Assembly (NCBI GenBank): GCA_905221605.1
Contig: CAJNDS010002635.1
Location: 377,001 to 441,000, forward strand
Length of the DNA stretch: 64,000 nt
Origin: Symbiodinium natans
Lineage: Eukaryota > Sar > Dinophyceae > Suessiales > Symbiodiniaceae
Direction: 5' to 3'
The notes under the pieces were generated by a model. It was not told the DNA's origin, did not search any database, and saw only the letters and a list, made by a program, of their open reading frames with translations. The translations under genes and the position numbers were made by a program. Shown here one piece after another: positions 20,838 to 30,910 of the stretch; position 1 is the stretch's first letter; the number at the start of each line of letters is the position of its first letter.

Positions 20838-21902
20838 CTTGGGCAAAACGAACTCTAGAATGGAGGTCATAGACCCCACCTACACTACATAATTCCTCTT
20901 AATGTTGTCTGCTGATTAGTGTGCCCCCCCCCCCCCCCTCAACGAATGGATCCCGCGCTTTAGTGTGGGGGGGGGGGGGTCTGGCTTTATATGATTTTAA
21001 AAGGGATGAGTTTATGTGATTTTAAAAGGGATCCATATGATTTTAAAAGGGATGAGCTCGTATGAATTTTAAAGGGATCCATATGATTTTAAAAGGGGTG
21101 AGACTGTATGAAATTAAACGGGATCCTTAAGATTTGAAGAGGGATGGGTTTATATGAATTCAAAAGGGATTATATGATGTTAAAAGGGATCCACCTGATT
21201 TTGAAAGGGATGAGTTTATATGAATTTAAAGGGGATCCATCTGTCCCAACCAAGCCAGCCCGCAGAAAAAAATATAATTCCGGGGGAGCAAACTTTTATA
21301 TTATACGGCAGTCGGGCAGCTGCTGGACTACCCCCTTTGAAATTTGATTGCTTGGCCTCGGTACAAAAACATTTTATAAGGAACTCTTAGCTTTGGGGCT
21401 GGCCTGGAGACTGAAGATTTCAGGGCCCGACAACCTCAGGCCTCAAGGTTTAGGAGGCCTCAGCCCTTAGGCCTCTGGATCCAAACCCAACCAGCCCGCA
21501 AAAAAAAAGATAATTCCGGGGGAGCAAACTTTTTATATTATACGGCAGTCGGGCAGCTGCTGGACTACCCCCTTTGAAATTTGATTGCCCGGCCTCGGTA
21601 CAAAAGAATTTAATAAGGAAATCTTAGTTTTGGGGCTGGCCAGGAGACTGAAGATTTCAGGGCCTGACAACCTCAGGCTCAGTTCAGAAGCGATTTCCGG
21701 ACGACAACACCATTCTACAGCCTCGCCGAAATTTTGCATCGTCCGGCTTTTTTTTCACAATTCCGGGGGTCCTCCTCAAATAGATCCACCTGAATAGTTT
21801 TTGGCTTTTTTTCCACAATTCCGGGGGAGCACACTAATCAGGATACAACATTAAGGTCTATGAACTCATATACCCTTTTAGGCTTCATGTGGTCCCCAAA
21901 GG
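20838..21902. mobile_element. 1.07-kb composite TIR element
   Basis: The outer arms are a family 1 pair (CTTGGGCAAAACGAACTC; right end CATGTGGTCCCCAAAGG). The inverted homology continues inward through CTTAATGTTGT and CTGATTAGTGTGC on the left and their complements on the right, so each arm is about 95 bp. The interior (20990-21250) is tandem TATGATTTTAAAAGGGAT with variants. A roughly 190-bp direct duplication (about 21254-21442 and 21491-21681) follows. No transposase frame is visible. Confidence 0.7.
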
Positions 21903-21946
21903 AAGACGGAAGGCGCCACTCCTTAGCCCAGCTTTCGAAGCAACCG

Positions 21947-22128
21947 CCCCGGGGACGAGATGAAGCCTAAAATTGGGGTCACATACCCTGACTGCTCTAA
22001 TTTCTTATGAAGGTACATAAACCCTAAACCCTGAACCCTAAACCCTTAGCCTTGACCCTAAACCCGAAACTCTAAACCTGAAACCCTAAACCCTAAACCC
22101 TTTTTTAGGGTTCATTTCGTCCCCAAGG
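21947..22128. mobile_element. Family 1 TIR element with internal CCCTAAA array
   Basis: CCCCGGGGACGAGATGAAGC to TTCATTTCGTCCCCAAGG. About ten CCCTAAA-type units occupy the site where other copies read ATAAACCCTTTTAGGG. Confidence 0.78.
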
Positions 22129-22143
22129 CGGTGTACATCTCAC

Positions 22144-22198
22144 CTGCCGAGGCGCAGCCGGCCGAGAAGTCGAAGCCTCCAAGGAGGATGGCGACCGC
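22144..22198 (-). CDS. Exon with GGFDFSAGC motif
   Basis: Acceptor CACCAG; frame AVAILLGGFDFSAGCASA; donor GTGAGA. Apolar, possibly membrane or core segment. Confidence 0.62.
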
Positions 22199-22514
22199 CT
22201 GGTGGAGATAAACCCTAAACCCTAAACCCTGAACCCTGAACCCTAAACCCTAAACCCTAAACCCTAAACCCTAAACCCTAAACCTAAACCCTAAACCCTG
22301 AACCCTAAACCCTAAACCCTAAACCCTAAACCCAGCGGAGCTCTAAAAGGTGCCCCTACGCTTCAGAAGCAGACCTCAATACGAACCACCCTGTTTGGGT
22401 TTAGGGTTTAGGGTTTAGGGTTTAGGGTTTAGGGTTTAGGGTTTAGGGTTTAGGGCTTAGGGCTTAGGGCTTAGGGCTTAGGGCTTAGGGCTTAGGGTTT
22501 AGGGTTTAGGGTTT
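22199..22514. repeat. Opposed CCCTAAA and TTTAGGG arrays
   Basis: 22209-22334 is CCCTAAA and 22397-22514 is TTTAGGG with six GGGCTTA variants. They face each other across 62 bp, so the transcript could form a long hairpin. Confidence 0.92.
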
Positions 22515-23678
22515 CCCATTTCCCAGGCAGAAGTTGCAGTTGGGGCCTGCTCGACAGTGTCGATGACGGTATTGGCGACGAAACTCACCTCTGTCACCCT
22601 AAAGGTCTATGGACTCGCCTTTTTTTTTTCGGCTTCAGGGTTTATAGGGTATAGGGTTTAGGGTTCAGGGTTGAGGGTTGAGAGGGTTTAGGGTTCAGGG
22701 TTTAGGGCTCTAAGGGTCAAAGGACTCTTATTCCTTTTTAGATACGGTTTCTTGGGCTACTTTTGAGCCTACGGGACAGAAGAGATTCTGGGTTTAGGCT
22801 ACGGTACTGGTGCTATCTTACCCCTACAGGATTCATTTTTGGGCGGCCTTCCAAAAGAAGGGGGTTTTGATAAGGGCTTACGGCAGCTGTCACACATCCC
22901 TAAGCCTCTATAAAACCAAAACCGGAAGGTAGCATACATTGAAGACTCCTCTGCCTCTTGCTTTCATTTCTTGAACCATGCCGAGTGGATTCACTAACGG
23001 AGACGGAAGTAGTCTGGCTCCATTCCAGACACATTGGCCTTTCTTGGGGCCACTGGTGCTATGATACCCCTCCAACCTTCATTGTTGGGCAATTGGGTAA
23101 CCTTCGAAAACCTTCGACAAAATGGGGAGTTTGGGGTAAGGGCTTGCGGCAGCTGTACTGCATTCCTAAGCCTGTACAAATCCTAAAGCCGATGGAAGGC
23201 TCGGTAGCCCTGTAAGCGTAGTGCAATAAGGGGTACCCTTATAGGGGTTGGCTTGCAAGAAGGGAACCCAGTTGACCTAAGAAAGGCGCAAAAGCGAGGA
23301 TACCAAGAAAAAACAACTATCGGCAAACCCAACCCAAAAACCCGAAGTCCCGAAAATCCTGAACACTAAACCACTACACCCTACACCCTAAACCCCATGA
23401 AGCCCTACATACCCCAAGACTCCTAAACCCTCAAAAGCCCTAAATACCCTAAACTCCTAAACCCCTCTGGGGAGAACGCCAGCGAAGCACAACTCTCCGA
23501 AGCATGGGCAGTTCATTTTGGTCCCTTGTTATATAACCCTCAACCCTCAACTCTCAACCCTCAACTCTCAACCCTCAACTCTCAACCCTCAACTCTCAAC
23601 CCTAAACCCTTAACCCTAAACCCATATACACTACACACATATATATATATATATAATGAGAGCCCATACTTACCTTAC

Positions 23679-23747
23679 AAATGGACCTTGTCCGCCGCGT
23701 TGACGTAGGCATCCGTGAGGGCATCTCCCACCAGGCCGGTACCATCC
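23679..23747 (-). CDS. Exon, helical
   Basis: Acceptor CTGCAG; frame DGTGLVGDALTDAYVNAADK, then VH; donor GTAAGG. Confidence 0.58.
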
Positions 23748-23776
23748 CTGCAGTTGCGCGTTTCGGGTGTTACGAC

Positions 23777-23880
23777 TTTAGGGTTTAGGGTTTAGGGTTT
23801 AGAGTTTAGGGTTTAGGGTTTAGGGTTTAGGGTTTAGGGTTTAGGGTTTAGGGTTTAGGATTTAGGGTTTAGGGTTTCGG
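23777..23880. repeat. TTTAGGG array
   Basis: About 14 units. Confidence 0.95.
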
Positions 23881-23898
23881 ATTCAGGGTCAGCCTCAC

Positions 23899-23966
23899 GT
23901 GAATCCAAGCAGCGTGACCACATCACCGACATCGCTCACGGTATCGCCCACCGCATCGCCCACGTC
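23899..23966 (-). CDS. Exon, VGDxV repeats
   Basis: Acceptor CCCAG; frame DVGDAVGDTVSDVGDVVTLL, then GF; donor GTGAGG. Its internal periodicity is seven to eight residues, like an amphipathic helix. Confidence 0.62.
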
Positions 23967-24065
23967 CTGGGAACTCGTAGCCGGGGAAGCTGCGACCAGC
24001 CGGGAAATTGTCCCTATACCCTAAACCCGAAACCCTAAACCCTAAACCACAACCCACCCCAACAC

Positions 24066-24108
24066 GAGAGAAGTTCGCTTCCTCGGCAGTGTCGACCACA
24101 TCATCGAC
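24066..24108 (-). CDS. Candidate small exon, acidic helix
   Basis: Acceptor GCCGAG; frame VDDVVDTAEEANFS; donor GTGTTG. Similar in style to the exon at 23899-23966, and likely the same protein. Confidence 0.5.
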
Positions 24109-24835
24109 CTCGGCACTCACCCACTGGCTTAGGGTTTAGGGTTTAGGGTTTAGGGCTTAGGGATTATTCCGACGAAAGCTCGGGCAGTACGATGTGCTTT
24201 TCTGGGGCGCCCTATGAACCCGGAAAGGGTTTAGGGCTTAGGGTTTAGGGTTCAGGGTTTCGGGACTAGGGTGTAGGGTTACACTGGTATCATATTTATG
24301 TATATATATATATATATCATATACAGCTCTGTCCCCCAAAATCCGGTAGATGGACCCTGGGTAGTTCTCTAACTCTGCGTCAGGGTCCCATTTGGGGTCC
24401 TGTATCTAATATAGCACCCTTAACAGAAGGGCCCCAGAAGGGATCCCAATTTCTAGAACCACCCATTTCTCAATGCCAAGCCCCTAAACCCCTAAACCCT
24501 AAACCCAACGCCCCCTAAACCCAGAAACCTTAAAACCCTAAACCTTAACACCCTAAACCCTAAACCCTAAACCCTAAACCCGAAACCCCTAAACCCTAAA
24601 AACCTTAAAACCCTATAAACCCCTCAAGGGCTCCTTCAGTCCCTTAAGCTCCTCAAACTCAGCATGGGCTCTTAAGTCTTAGGCCTTAGAATCCCCTAAC
24701 CAACCCTATAAAGGGCCTTTGCAAGGGGTTTAGGGTTTGGGGTTTAGGGTTTAGGGTTTAGGGGTAGGGTTTAGGGTTTAGGGTTTAGGGTTTTATAAGG
24801 GGTTCTAGGGTTTAATAGCCCATGTAGGAAAAGGC

Positions 24836-24929
24836 TCTCAAGAACTCCGAGGCGGCGGCGACGGGAATCTTGGCGGAGACGGTGCTGTCCAACACCTGCA
24901 TCGCCATCCCCAGGAAACCGTAACCTCCA
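24836..24929 (-). CDS. Candidate exon, SGGY-type
   Basis: Acceptor GTACAG, one base, then GGYGFLGMAMQVLDSTVSAK and IPVAAASEFLR; donor probably GC. Start and split phase match 12678-12765. Confidence 0.58.
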
Positions 24930-25014
24930 CTGTACAGGGTTTAGGGTTTTAGGGTTTAGGGTTTTTGGGTTTAGGGTTTAGGGTTTAGGGTTTAGGAAAA
25001 CCTTGGGGGACCAC

Positions 25015-25095
25015 ATGTGCCAGTCTGTGCCTTGTCTGTCGCGCGTTCGCTGTGCTGGGCCCTTTGCTCGAGCTCCTCCGTCAGGCTCGCTCGAC
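25015..25095 (-). CDS. Candidate coiled-coil exon
   Basis: Acceptor TTGCAG; frame RASLTEELEQRAQHSERATD, then KAQTG; donor GTGGTC, which is the end of a family 1 half element. Confidence 0.6.
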
Positions 25096-25109
25096 CTGCA
25101 ACGTGCTTT

Positions 25110-25290
25110 GGATAGGGTTTAGGGTTTAGGGTTTAGGGTTTAGGGTTTAGGGTGTAGGGTTTAGGGTTTAGGGTTTAGGGTTTAGGGTTTAGGGTTTAGG
25201 GTTTGTTTAGGGTTTAATTAAGGTTTGGGGTTTAGGGTTTAGGGTTTGGGATTTCGGGTTTAGGGTTTCGGGTTTCGGGTTTAGGGTTTA
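25110..25290. repeat. TTTAGGG array, degenerate to the right
   Basis: About 20 units, with TTTCGGG variants near the right end. Confidence 0.93.
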
Positions 25291-26119
25291 GGGCCTCCTT
25301 ACTGAGCTGCTTTGCTAGCAGCGTTTGGAGCAGCAGTCTGAGTTGGCCGACTTCTGTTCAAGGCAGGGAGGTGTGATTAGGTGATTTCCGTGACACGCGA
25401 GAGAGACCCCATAGCTCCGCAGGAGAAGACCTTAAGCTCCCCCGCCCCTCCCCACCCCCCCCTCCCCCCCCCCACCAAAAAAAAAAACAATAAGGACACA
25501 CTATCAACACACAAAACAATCTTGAAGTGAAAGTACGACCAGACAAGAGGGGGGCACGTCCCGCGTTCCGGCTCAAGCGAGAATCACACCGACTGACACA
25601 CGAAGAGTTTAGGGTTTAGGGTTTAGGGTTTAGGGTTACAAAAATTGTGTTTCGGATGCAGCTTTTCTCACACAGACAGGTATGAGCCTGAGCCCCCCTT
25701 TGCGAAGTTGGGTGAGTTACACAAGCCTACAGCAAGAAGAGCCTGTGGTAGCTGTTGCATTGGCGCTCTTCTCGGCGTCATTCTGCGGCATCCAATCTTT
25801 CCTTAGGCAGCCATTTCTCACGAGAAATCGTGGTTGACAGCAGGCTCGCTTCTGCAAGACATGGTACCCCAGCAACCATATTATGATAAGGGCACCCTTT
25901 TTTGGGGTTGGATATTTTGTAATGGAAACCATAAACAAAAAAAGGGTACAGGGTACCACTGGGCTACCAAGAAGAGGTTCTGAGCGCTTGCCTACAGCAT
26001 ATGAGATGTCGGATAGGTATCTATAGAGGCGACTCTCGTCGCATGGGAAACAAACGGAGCCTCCAAGATTTATCCGAAGGTTTGGGGGTTTAGGGTTTAG
26101 GGTTTAGGGTATAGGGGAC

Positions 26120-26215
26120 CGGGGGATCTCCTGTGCCAAGCTGCTTGTGGCTCTGCCGGTGGTGCTTTCGCAGCACGCCCAAAAGGATGCCATGCCTGTC
26201 GAAGCTTGAAAACTC
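26120..26215 (-). CDS. Exon, basic
   Basis: Acceptor AGTCAG; frame EFSSFDRHGILLGVLRKHHR, then QSHKQLGTGDPP; donor GTCCCC; exactly 32 codons. Confidence 0.62.
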
Positions 26216-26374
26216 CTGACTTGGCCAAAGACTTCCAGCATCCACGCAGGACCAAGAAAGACTCCCCTCCCCCCAGACTCAGCCCTATCCTTGCATATGC
26301 TGATATGGTCCCCTAAACCCTCAACCCTAAGCCCGCCCTAAACCCTAAACCCGAAACCCCAAGTTAGGATGGAC

Positions 26375-26693
26375 CATAAGCCTCTGAGAACCCCTTCTTT
26401 TCTTTTATTGCAATGGCATCATTGGCATTCTCCAACACCGTCCCAAGCCCCCAATCTGGACTCGCTCGCTCGGGTTTAGGGTTTAGGGTTTTAGGGCTTT
26501 AGGGCTTTAGGGCTTTAGGGCTTTAGGGCTTTAGGGCTTTAGGGTTTTAGGGCTTTAGGGTTTTAGGGCTTTAGGGCTTTAGGGCTTTAGGGTTAAGTAA
26601 GTCTAGGGCACGTAAAGCTCGGCAAAGGCACGCTCTCTCACCCATGCGCCGTTGCTGCTGCTGCTTCCGCTCGGGAGCCTTGGCCAGCCAAGC
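26375..26693 (-). CDS. Two-exon chain
   Basis: Exon 26642-26693 reads AWLAKAPERKQQQQRRM, with acceptor ATGCAG and donor GTGAGA. It joins in phase to exon 26375-26455, GLGTVLENANDAIAIKEKKG. A four-glutamine CAG run is present. The intron is a TTTAGGGC variant array. Confidence 0.66.
26470..26594. repeat. GGGCTTTA octamer array
   Basis: Telomere-type variant: GGGCTTTA and GGGTTTTA units, about 15 copies. Confidence 0.9.
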
Positions 26694-26749
26694 CTGCATG
26701 GTACAATGCTTGAAAGGGTTTAGGGTTTAGGGTTTAGGGCTTAGGGCTA

Positions 26750-26893
26750 CTTGGAGGTTCATGGTACTTGTTAACCAATTATACCTGTACTTAATTATAA
26801 CCCGCATATAAGCCCCTTAAGTGCCCTAATATGGTTATAGGTACAGTTATCAGTACCTGTATAAGTGGTTCGTAGGTACCATGAACCTCCAAG
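26750..26893. mobile_element. TIR element, CTTGGAGGTTCATGGTAC family
   Basis: Near-perfect arms CTTGGAGGTTCATGGTACTT and GGTACCATGAACCTCCAAG, flanked by TA on both sides. A second copy is at 59470-59604. Confidence 0.88.
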
Positions 26894-27772
26894 TAGTCCC
26901 AAGAGTAGCCTCGAACTAAAAATAGGGTGCCCTTTTTGGTTTAAAGGAATTTGTAAGGGGCACCTAAACCCCCCCCCCCCCAAAAAAAAAAAAAAAAAAG
27001 GGAACCAGTGCCTCCTCGGGATCCTAGAAACGAAGCCTGAAAGGCGTCCACATCTGGAGCGGTTATGGTTTCGGATGTTCCCCCTTAGGCTCACAGTCCT
27101 TGATGGGGATTGTAATGGGGGGGGGGGGGGGGGGGTACTAGATCCCCTAATTATGAATGACTGTCTATAAGGGGGAAAATCCCAAGTTATAGTAGTAGAG
27201 GGTATATGATCCCAATTTTCGGGACAAATTTGGAGCTTCCTCAACAAAGTCACACTGTTGCCCAGTTGAGGGCTTATAAGGCTTAGGGTTTAGAGTTTAG
27301 GGCTTATAAGGCTTAGGGGTTAGGGTTTAGGGTTTAGGGCTTGTAAGGCTTATGCGTGTTTAGGGTTTAAGGCTTCTGAGGCTTCGGTCTTAGGGTTTAG
27401 GGTTGAGGGTTTGTGTTCCAGCCATCCAGCCGCGAGAGCTGGCTGGAACACCTGCTTCGCATGACTCTTCTGCTTCTTCTTCTTCTTTACGAACCCTAAA
27501 CCCTAAACCCTAAACCCTAGACCCAAAACCCTAAACGCGCTGACCTGCGGCGGCCTCGCCTTTCATATGGTCACTTCCCTTGTGGAGTTACTCTTATGTG
27601 GCTGACGGCCCTAAACCCTAAACCCTAAACCCTAAGCCCTAAACCCTATAAACCTTAAACGTCTCAGCTTTTCTGCGCCTTCCGGTGTCTCTTTTGGAGC
27701 GCGGGCGGCTTGTCTTCAACCAAGGCTGCCTTGGGGAACCAAAGGTGTTACTAGATTTTAGGGGTAGGGTTT

Positions 27773-27842
27773 AGGGTTTAGGGTTTAGGGTTTAGGGTTT
27801 AGGGTTTAGGGTTTAGGGTTTAGGGTTTAGGGTTTAGGGTTT
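27773..27842. repeat. TTTAGGG array
   Basis: Ten perfect telomere-type units ending in a T run. Confidence 0.95.
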
Positions 27843-28068
27843 TTTTTATCGTTTAGGGTTTAGGGCTCAGGCTTTGGGGTTTAGGCCCCAATCATTATGA
27901 TTTAGGGGAAGTTTAGGGTTTAGAGCTCCAAATATTGGCCACTGAGGGAGGGGAGGACTAGCTCTCTGCAAGCAAGCTGCGTCTGCATCGTGATGAGCGG
28001 GCTCTGAAGCATGCTTCCGCAGCCTGGGTTTAGGGTTTAGGGTTAAGGGTTTAGGGTTTAGCATATGC

Positions 28069-28132
28069 TGGGATGTTCCCCCCTATACTAACAACCTATT
28101 AAAGCACTGCTAGTATAGGGGGGAACATCCCA
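28069..28132. mobile_element. Short family 3 hairpin element
   Basis: Arms TGGGATGTTCCCCCCTATAC and its complement, with a loop of about 20 bp. The flanks GCATATGC and GCTTATGC extend the pairing. Confidence 0.85.
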
Positions 28133-28505
28133 CAGCTTATGCAACTGCAACATGACCGCCTACACATGAGCTACCTCTGCGCTGCGCTTCTTCTTAGCGA
28201 GGTCGCTACACCCTCGTATTCAGGTTTCGCACGACAACCCGTCAAAAATCTTGCAATGTGGAGTAAACCACCCCATACCCACCCACCCACCCTGCCCCCA
28301 CCCCTCCCCCGCAAAAAAAAAAACAAAAAACAAAAAAACACACACAAGAAGAACTCCCCCGGCCGGGTCTTTGTTCCGGACCACTTTCATATTCTGCTTC
28401 GGCAGCATTTCGCTTTACTACTGTACCAGACTGGGTTTAGGGTTTAGGGCCTAGGGTTTAGGGTTTAGGGTTTAGGGTTTAGGGTTTAGGGTTTAGAACA
28501 TTGAC

Positions 28506-29094
28506 ATCCCGGCCGCTTTGCTTGTAGCTGTCGGAGGGAAGCATCCTTCTGGTCCAGGCGGTCTTTCCTGACAGAACTCTCGGCCTAAACCCTTAACCCT
28601 AAACCCTAAAACCATAAAACCCTAAACCCTAAACCCTAAACTCGATTTTAAACCCTAAACCCTAAACCCTGAACCCTGAACCCTGAACCCTAAACCCTAA
28701 ACCCTACAGAAAGCAACAGCCGAGAGCAAGGAAAGCGACATCTCTGTGACGAACCTTCTGGCACCCTGGGCCTTTAGGGTGCAGGGTTTAGGGCCGTTTA
28801 TTGGGGTTTAGGGTTTAGGGTTTAGGGTTTAGGGTTTAGGGTTTAGGGTTTAGGGTTCAGACAACCCTGCAGCTTTTGCATTCGCATCCTCGCCAGGACG
28901 CAACTCCTGAATCTCCATGTGCGCCTGCCTGGCACGAGAGATGGTCACGAGCTCTACAGGCCTTTACCCGAAAACCTACAAGCCCTGAACCCTAAACCCT
29001 ACAAACCTTATAAGCCCTAGACCCTAGAACTGCCAAGACCTGAGACGTCCAGCTGAAGTCAAGCGACTTCTGCGCAAGCTGAAGCTCTACGTTC
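28506..29094 (-). CDS. Three-exon chain, coiled-coil-like
   Basis: Exons 29040-29094 (NVELQLAQKSLDFSWTSQ), 28866-28924 (AHMEIQELRPGEDANAKAAG) and 28506-28567 (KDRLDQKDASLRQLQAKRPG) join in phase. Acceptors CGTCAG, AGGCAG and CTGTCAG; donors GTCTTG, GTTGTC and GTCAAT. Introns carry CCCTAAA or TTTAGGG arrays. Heptad-like charge pattern; no family recognised. Confidence 0.7.
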
Positions 29095-29617
29095 CTGACG
29101 AAGCGGCAGTCAGACTATATAGGTGGTTCAGGATTCAGGGTTCAGGGTCTAGGGTTTAAGGTTTAGGGCTACTTCTGAATCCTTCAATGTTCCTTCAAGT
29201 ACGTAGAAACATGTCAGGAAGGGAGAAAAGGCTTCACTGCGATATACCTTCAGGTCCAAATCAAGCAGGGGTCTAGGATTTTGGGGGTTTGGGGTTTGGG
29301 ATTTAGGGTTTAAGGTTTGGGGTTTAGGGTTTAGATTTAGGGTTTAGGGTTTAGGGTTTAGGGTTTAGGGTTTAGGGTTTAGGGTTCAGGGTTTAGAGTC
29401 CATCTACCCCAAACTACCATAACACCGACTAGGGCCCTCGGCGGCCATAACCAGGGGTTCATGTAAGGTAAAGAGCATCCATTCAAGGCAGGCAATAAAA
29501 AAGCAGGCCAGGATCCTCCCCAAAAAGCCCAAAAAGCCCTAAACCCTAAACCCTAAACCCTAAACCCTGAACCCTAAACCCTAAACCCTAAACCCTAAAC
29601 CCTAAACCCTTCTGGGA

Positions 29618-29673
29618 GGGGGGGCCATCTGCAGCCTAAAGTCTGCAGCTCCACCGCCGTCTCGAGCTCTGCG
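29618..29673 (-). CDS. Candidate exon, helical
   Basis: Acceptor CGTGAG; frame VAELETAVELQTLGC. Boundaries are approximate. Confidence 0.45.
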
Positions 29674-29813
29674 ACCTCACGCGCTTGTCCGACTTGGGGG
29701 GGCTAAAGGGGGGGGGGGGATAGGGTTTAGGGTTTAGGGTTTAGGGTTTAGGGTTTAGGATTTAGGTTTGATTGTAGGGTTTAGGGTTAGGGATGAGGGT
29801 TCCGGCCCTAAAC

Positions 29814-29906
29814 TTTGAATCAGCTGTGCACACACTTCTTCACTTTGCATCCTCTGCACCCTGAAGAGAAACAGAAGCGACAGCCGAAAGCATTCCGAAG
29901 AGATGC
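29814..29906 (-). CDS. Exon with GTTTAGGG donor
   Basis: Acceptor TTTTTGTTCACAG with a pyrimidine tract; frame ISSECFRLSLLFLFRVQRMQ, then SEEVCAQLIQ; donor GTTTAGGG. Confidence 0.65.
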
Positions 29907-30275
29907 CTGTGAACAAAAAGAGGGAATACCATATTGTCAAGCAAAAGAAAGAACAAGAATATTCATGCAAATGGCAATAATTTTGATAACAGTAGTAGCC
30001 CTACACATTCGCCTAAATATTAATTATTCTCGCATTCGTCTAAACATTATCTAAGCTCATGTATGATAAACACACATATTACAAAACATATATATGTATA
30101 TACATATATACATATTCATACATAAAGTCAAGAAGCTTGAAATACCAAACAAAAGTAACCAGCGAAAAGAAGCCCTCTGGCCTTAAGGTAGAGGAACTCC
30201 AGACTCTGGGCCAGCTGCCCTAGGCCGCTCCGGTTCCTCCGCTCTTGGGGGGGAGCGTCGGGCTGAAAAGCTTGG

Positions 30276-30456
30276 GTTTAGGGTTTAGGGTTTGGGGTTT
30301 GGGGTTTAGGGTTTAGGGGTTTAGGGGTTTAGGGGTTTAGGGGTTTAGGGGTTTAGGGGTTTAGGGGTTTTAGGGGTTTAGGGGTTTAGGGGTTTAGGGG
30401 TTTAGGGGTTTAGGGGTTTAGGGGTTTAGGGGTTTAGGGGTTTAGGGGTTTAGGGG
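30276..30456. repeat. GGGGTTTA octamer array
   Basis: About 20 copies of an eight-base telomere variant, drifting into G/T-rich filler to about 30650. Confidence 0.93.
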
Positions 30457-30795
30457 TAGTTTTAGTTAGGGGTTGAAGGGGTTTTAGGGGTCTGCATAGG
30501 TTTTTGAGCGTTTTTTGAAGGGCGTTTAGAGTTTATGGGTTTATGGGTTTAGGGTATTTAGGGGTTTGAAGGGGTTTTGGGGGTTTAGGTGTTTAGGGGT
30601 GCAGGGGTTTAGGGGTTTAGGGGTTCAGGGTGTGGGGGGTTTCGGGTTGAGGGTGTTTGGAGTCTTCATAGCCCAACAATCATGGTGAAATTAACCTCCC
30701 AGAAAAAGGGCAAAAGAGTACCGCTCAGCAACCAAGAACAAATAAGTGCCTGTGAGCAATGCTGGAGGAAGGCTACGGGGCCATGACAGGATACT

Positions 30796-30888
30796 ACCTG
30801 GGATCCTCTTTACCTAGCAGTTTTATGGCTTTATGGGCTATACCTACTAATTAGGGGTAGTTCCTACTGGACTGTAGGGAAATAGAGT
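30796..30888. mobile_element. TIR element, CTGGGAnCCTnTTTACCTA family
   Basis: Arms CTGGGATCCTCTTTACCTA and TAGGGAAATAGAGTCCCAG. Related copies or half copies near 53368, 53889-53973 and 58640. Confidence 0.72.
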
Positions 30889-30910
30889 CCCAGATATATG
30901 CCGGTTGCAC

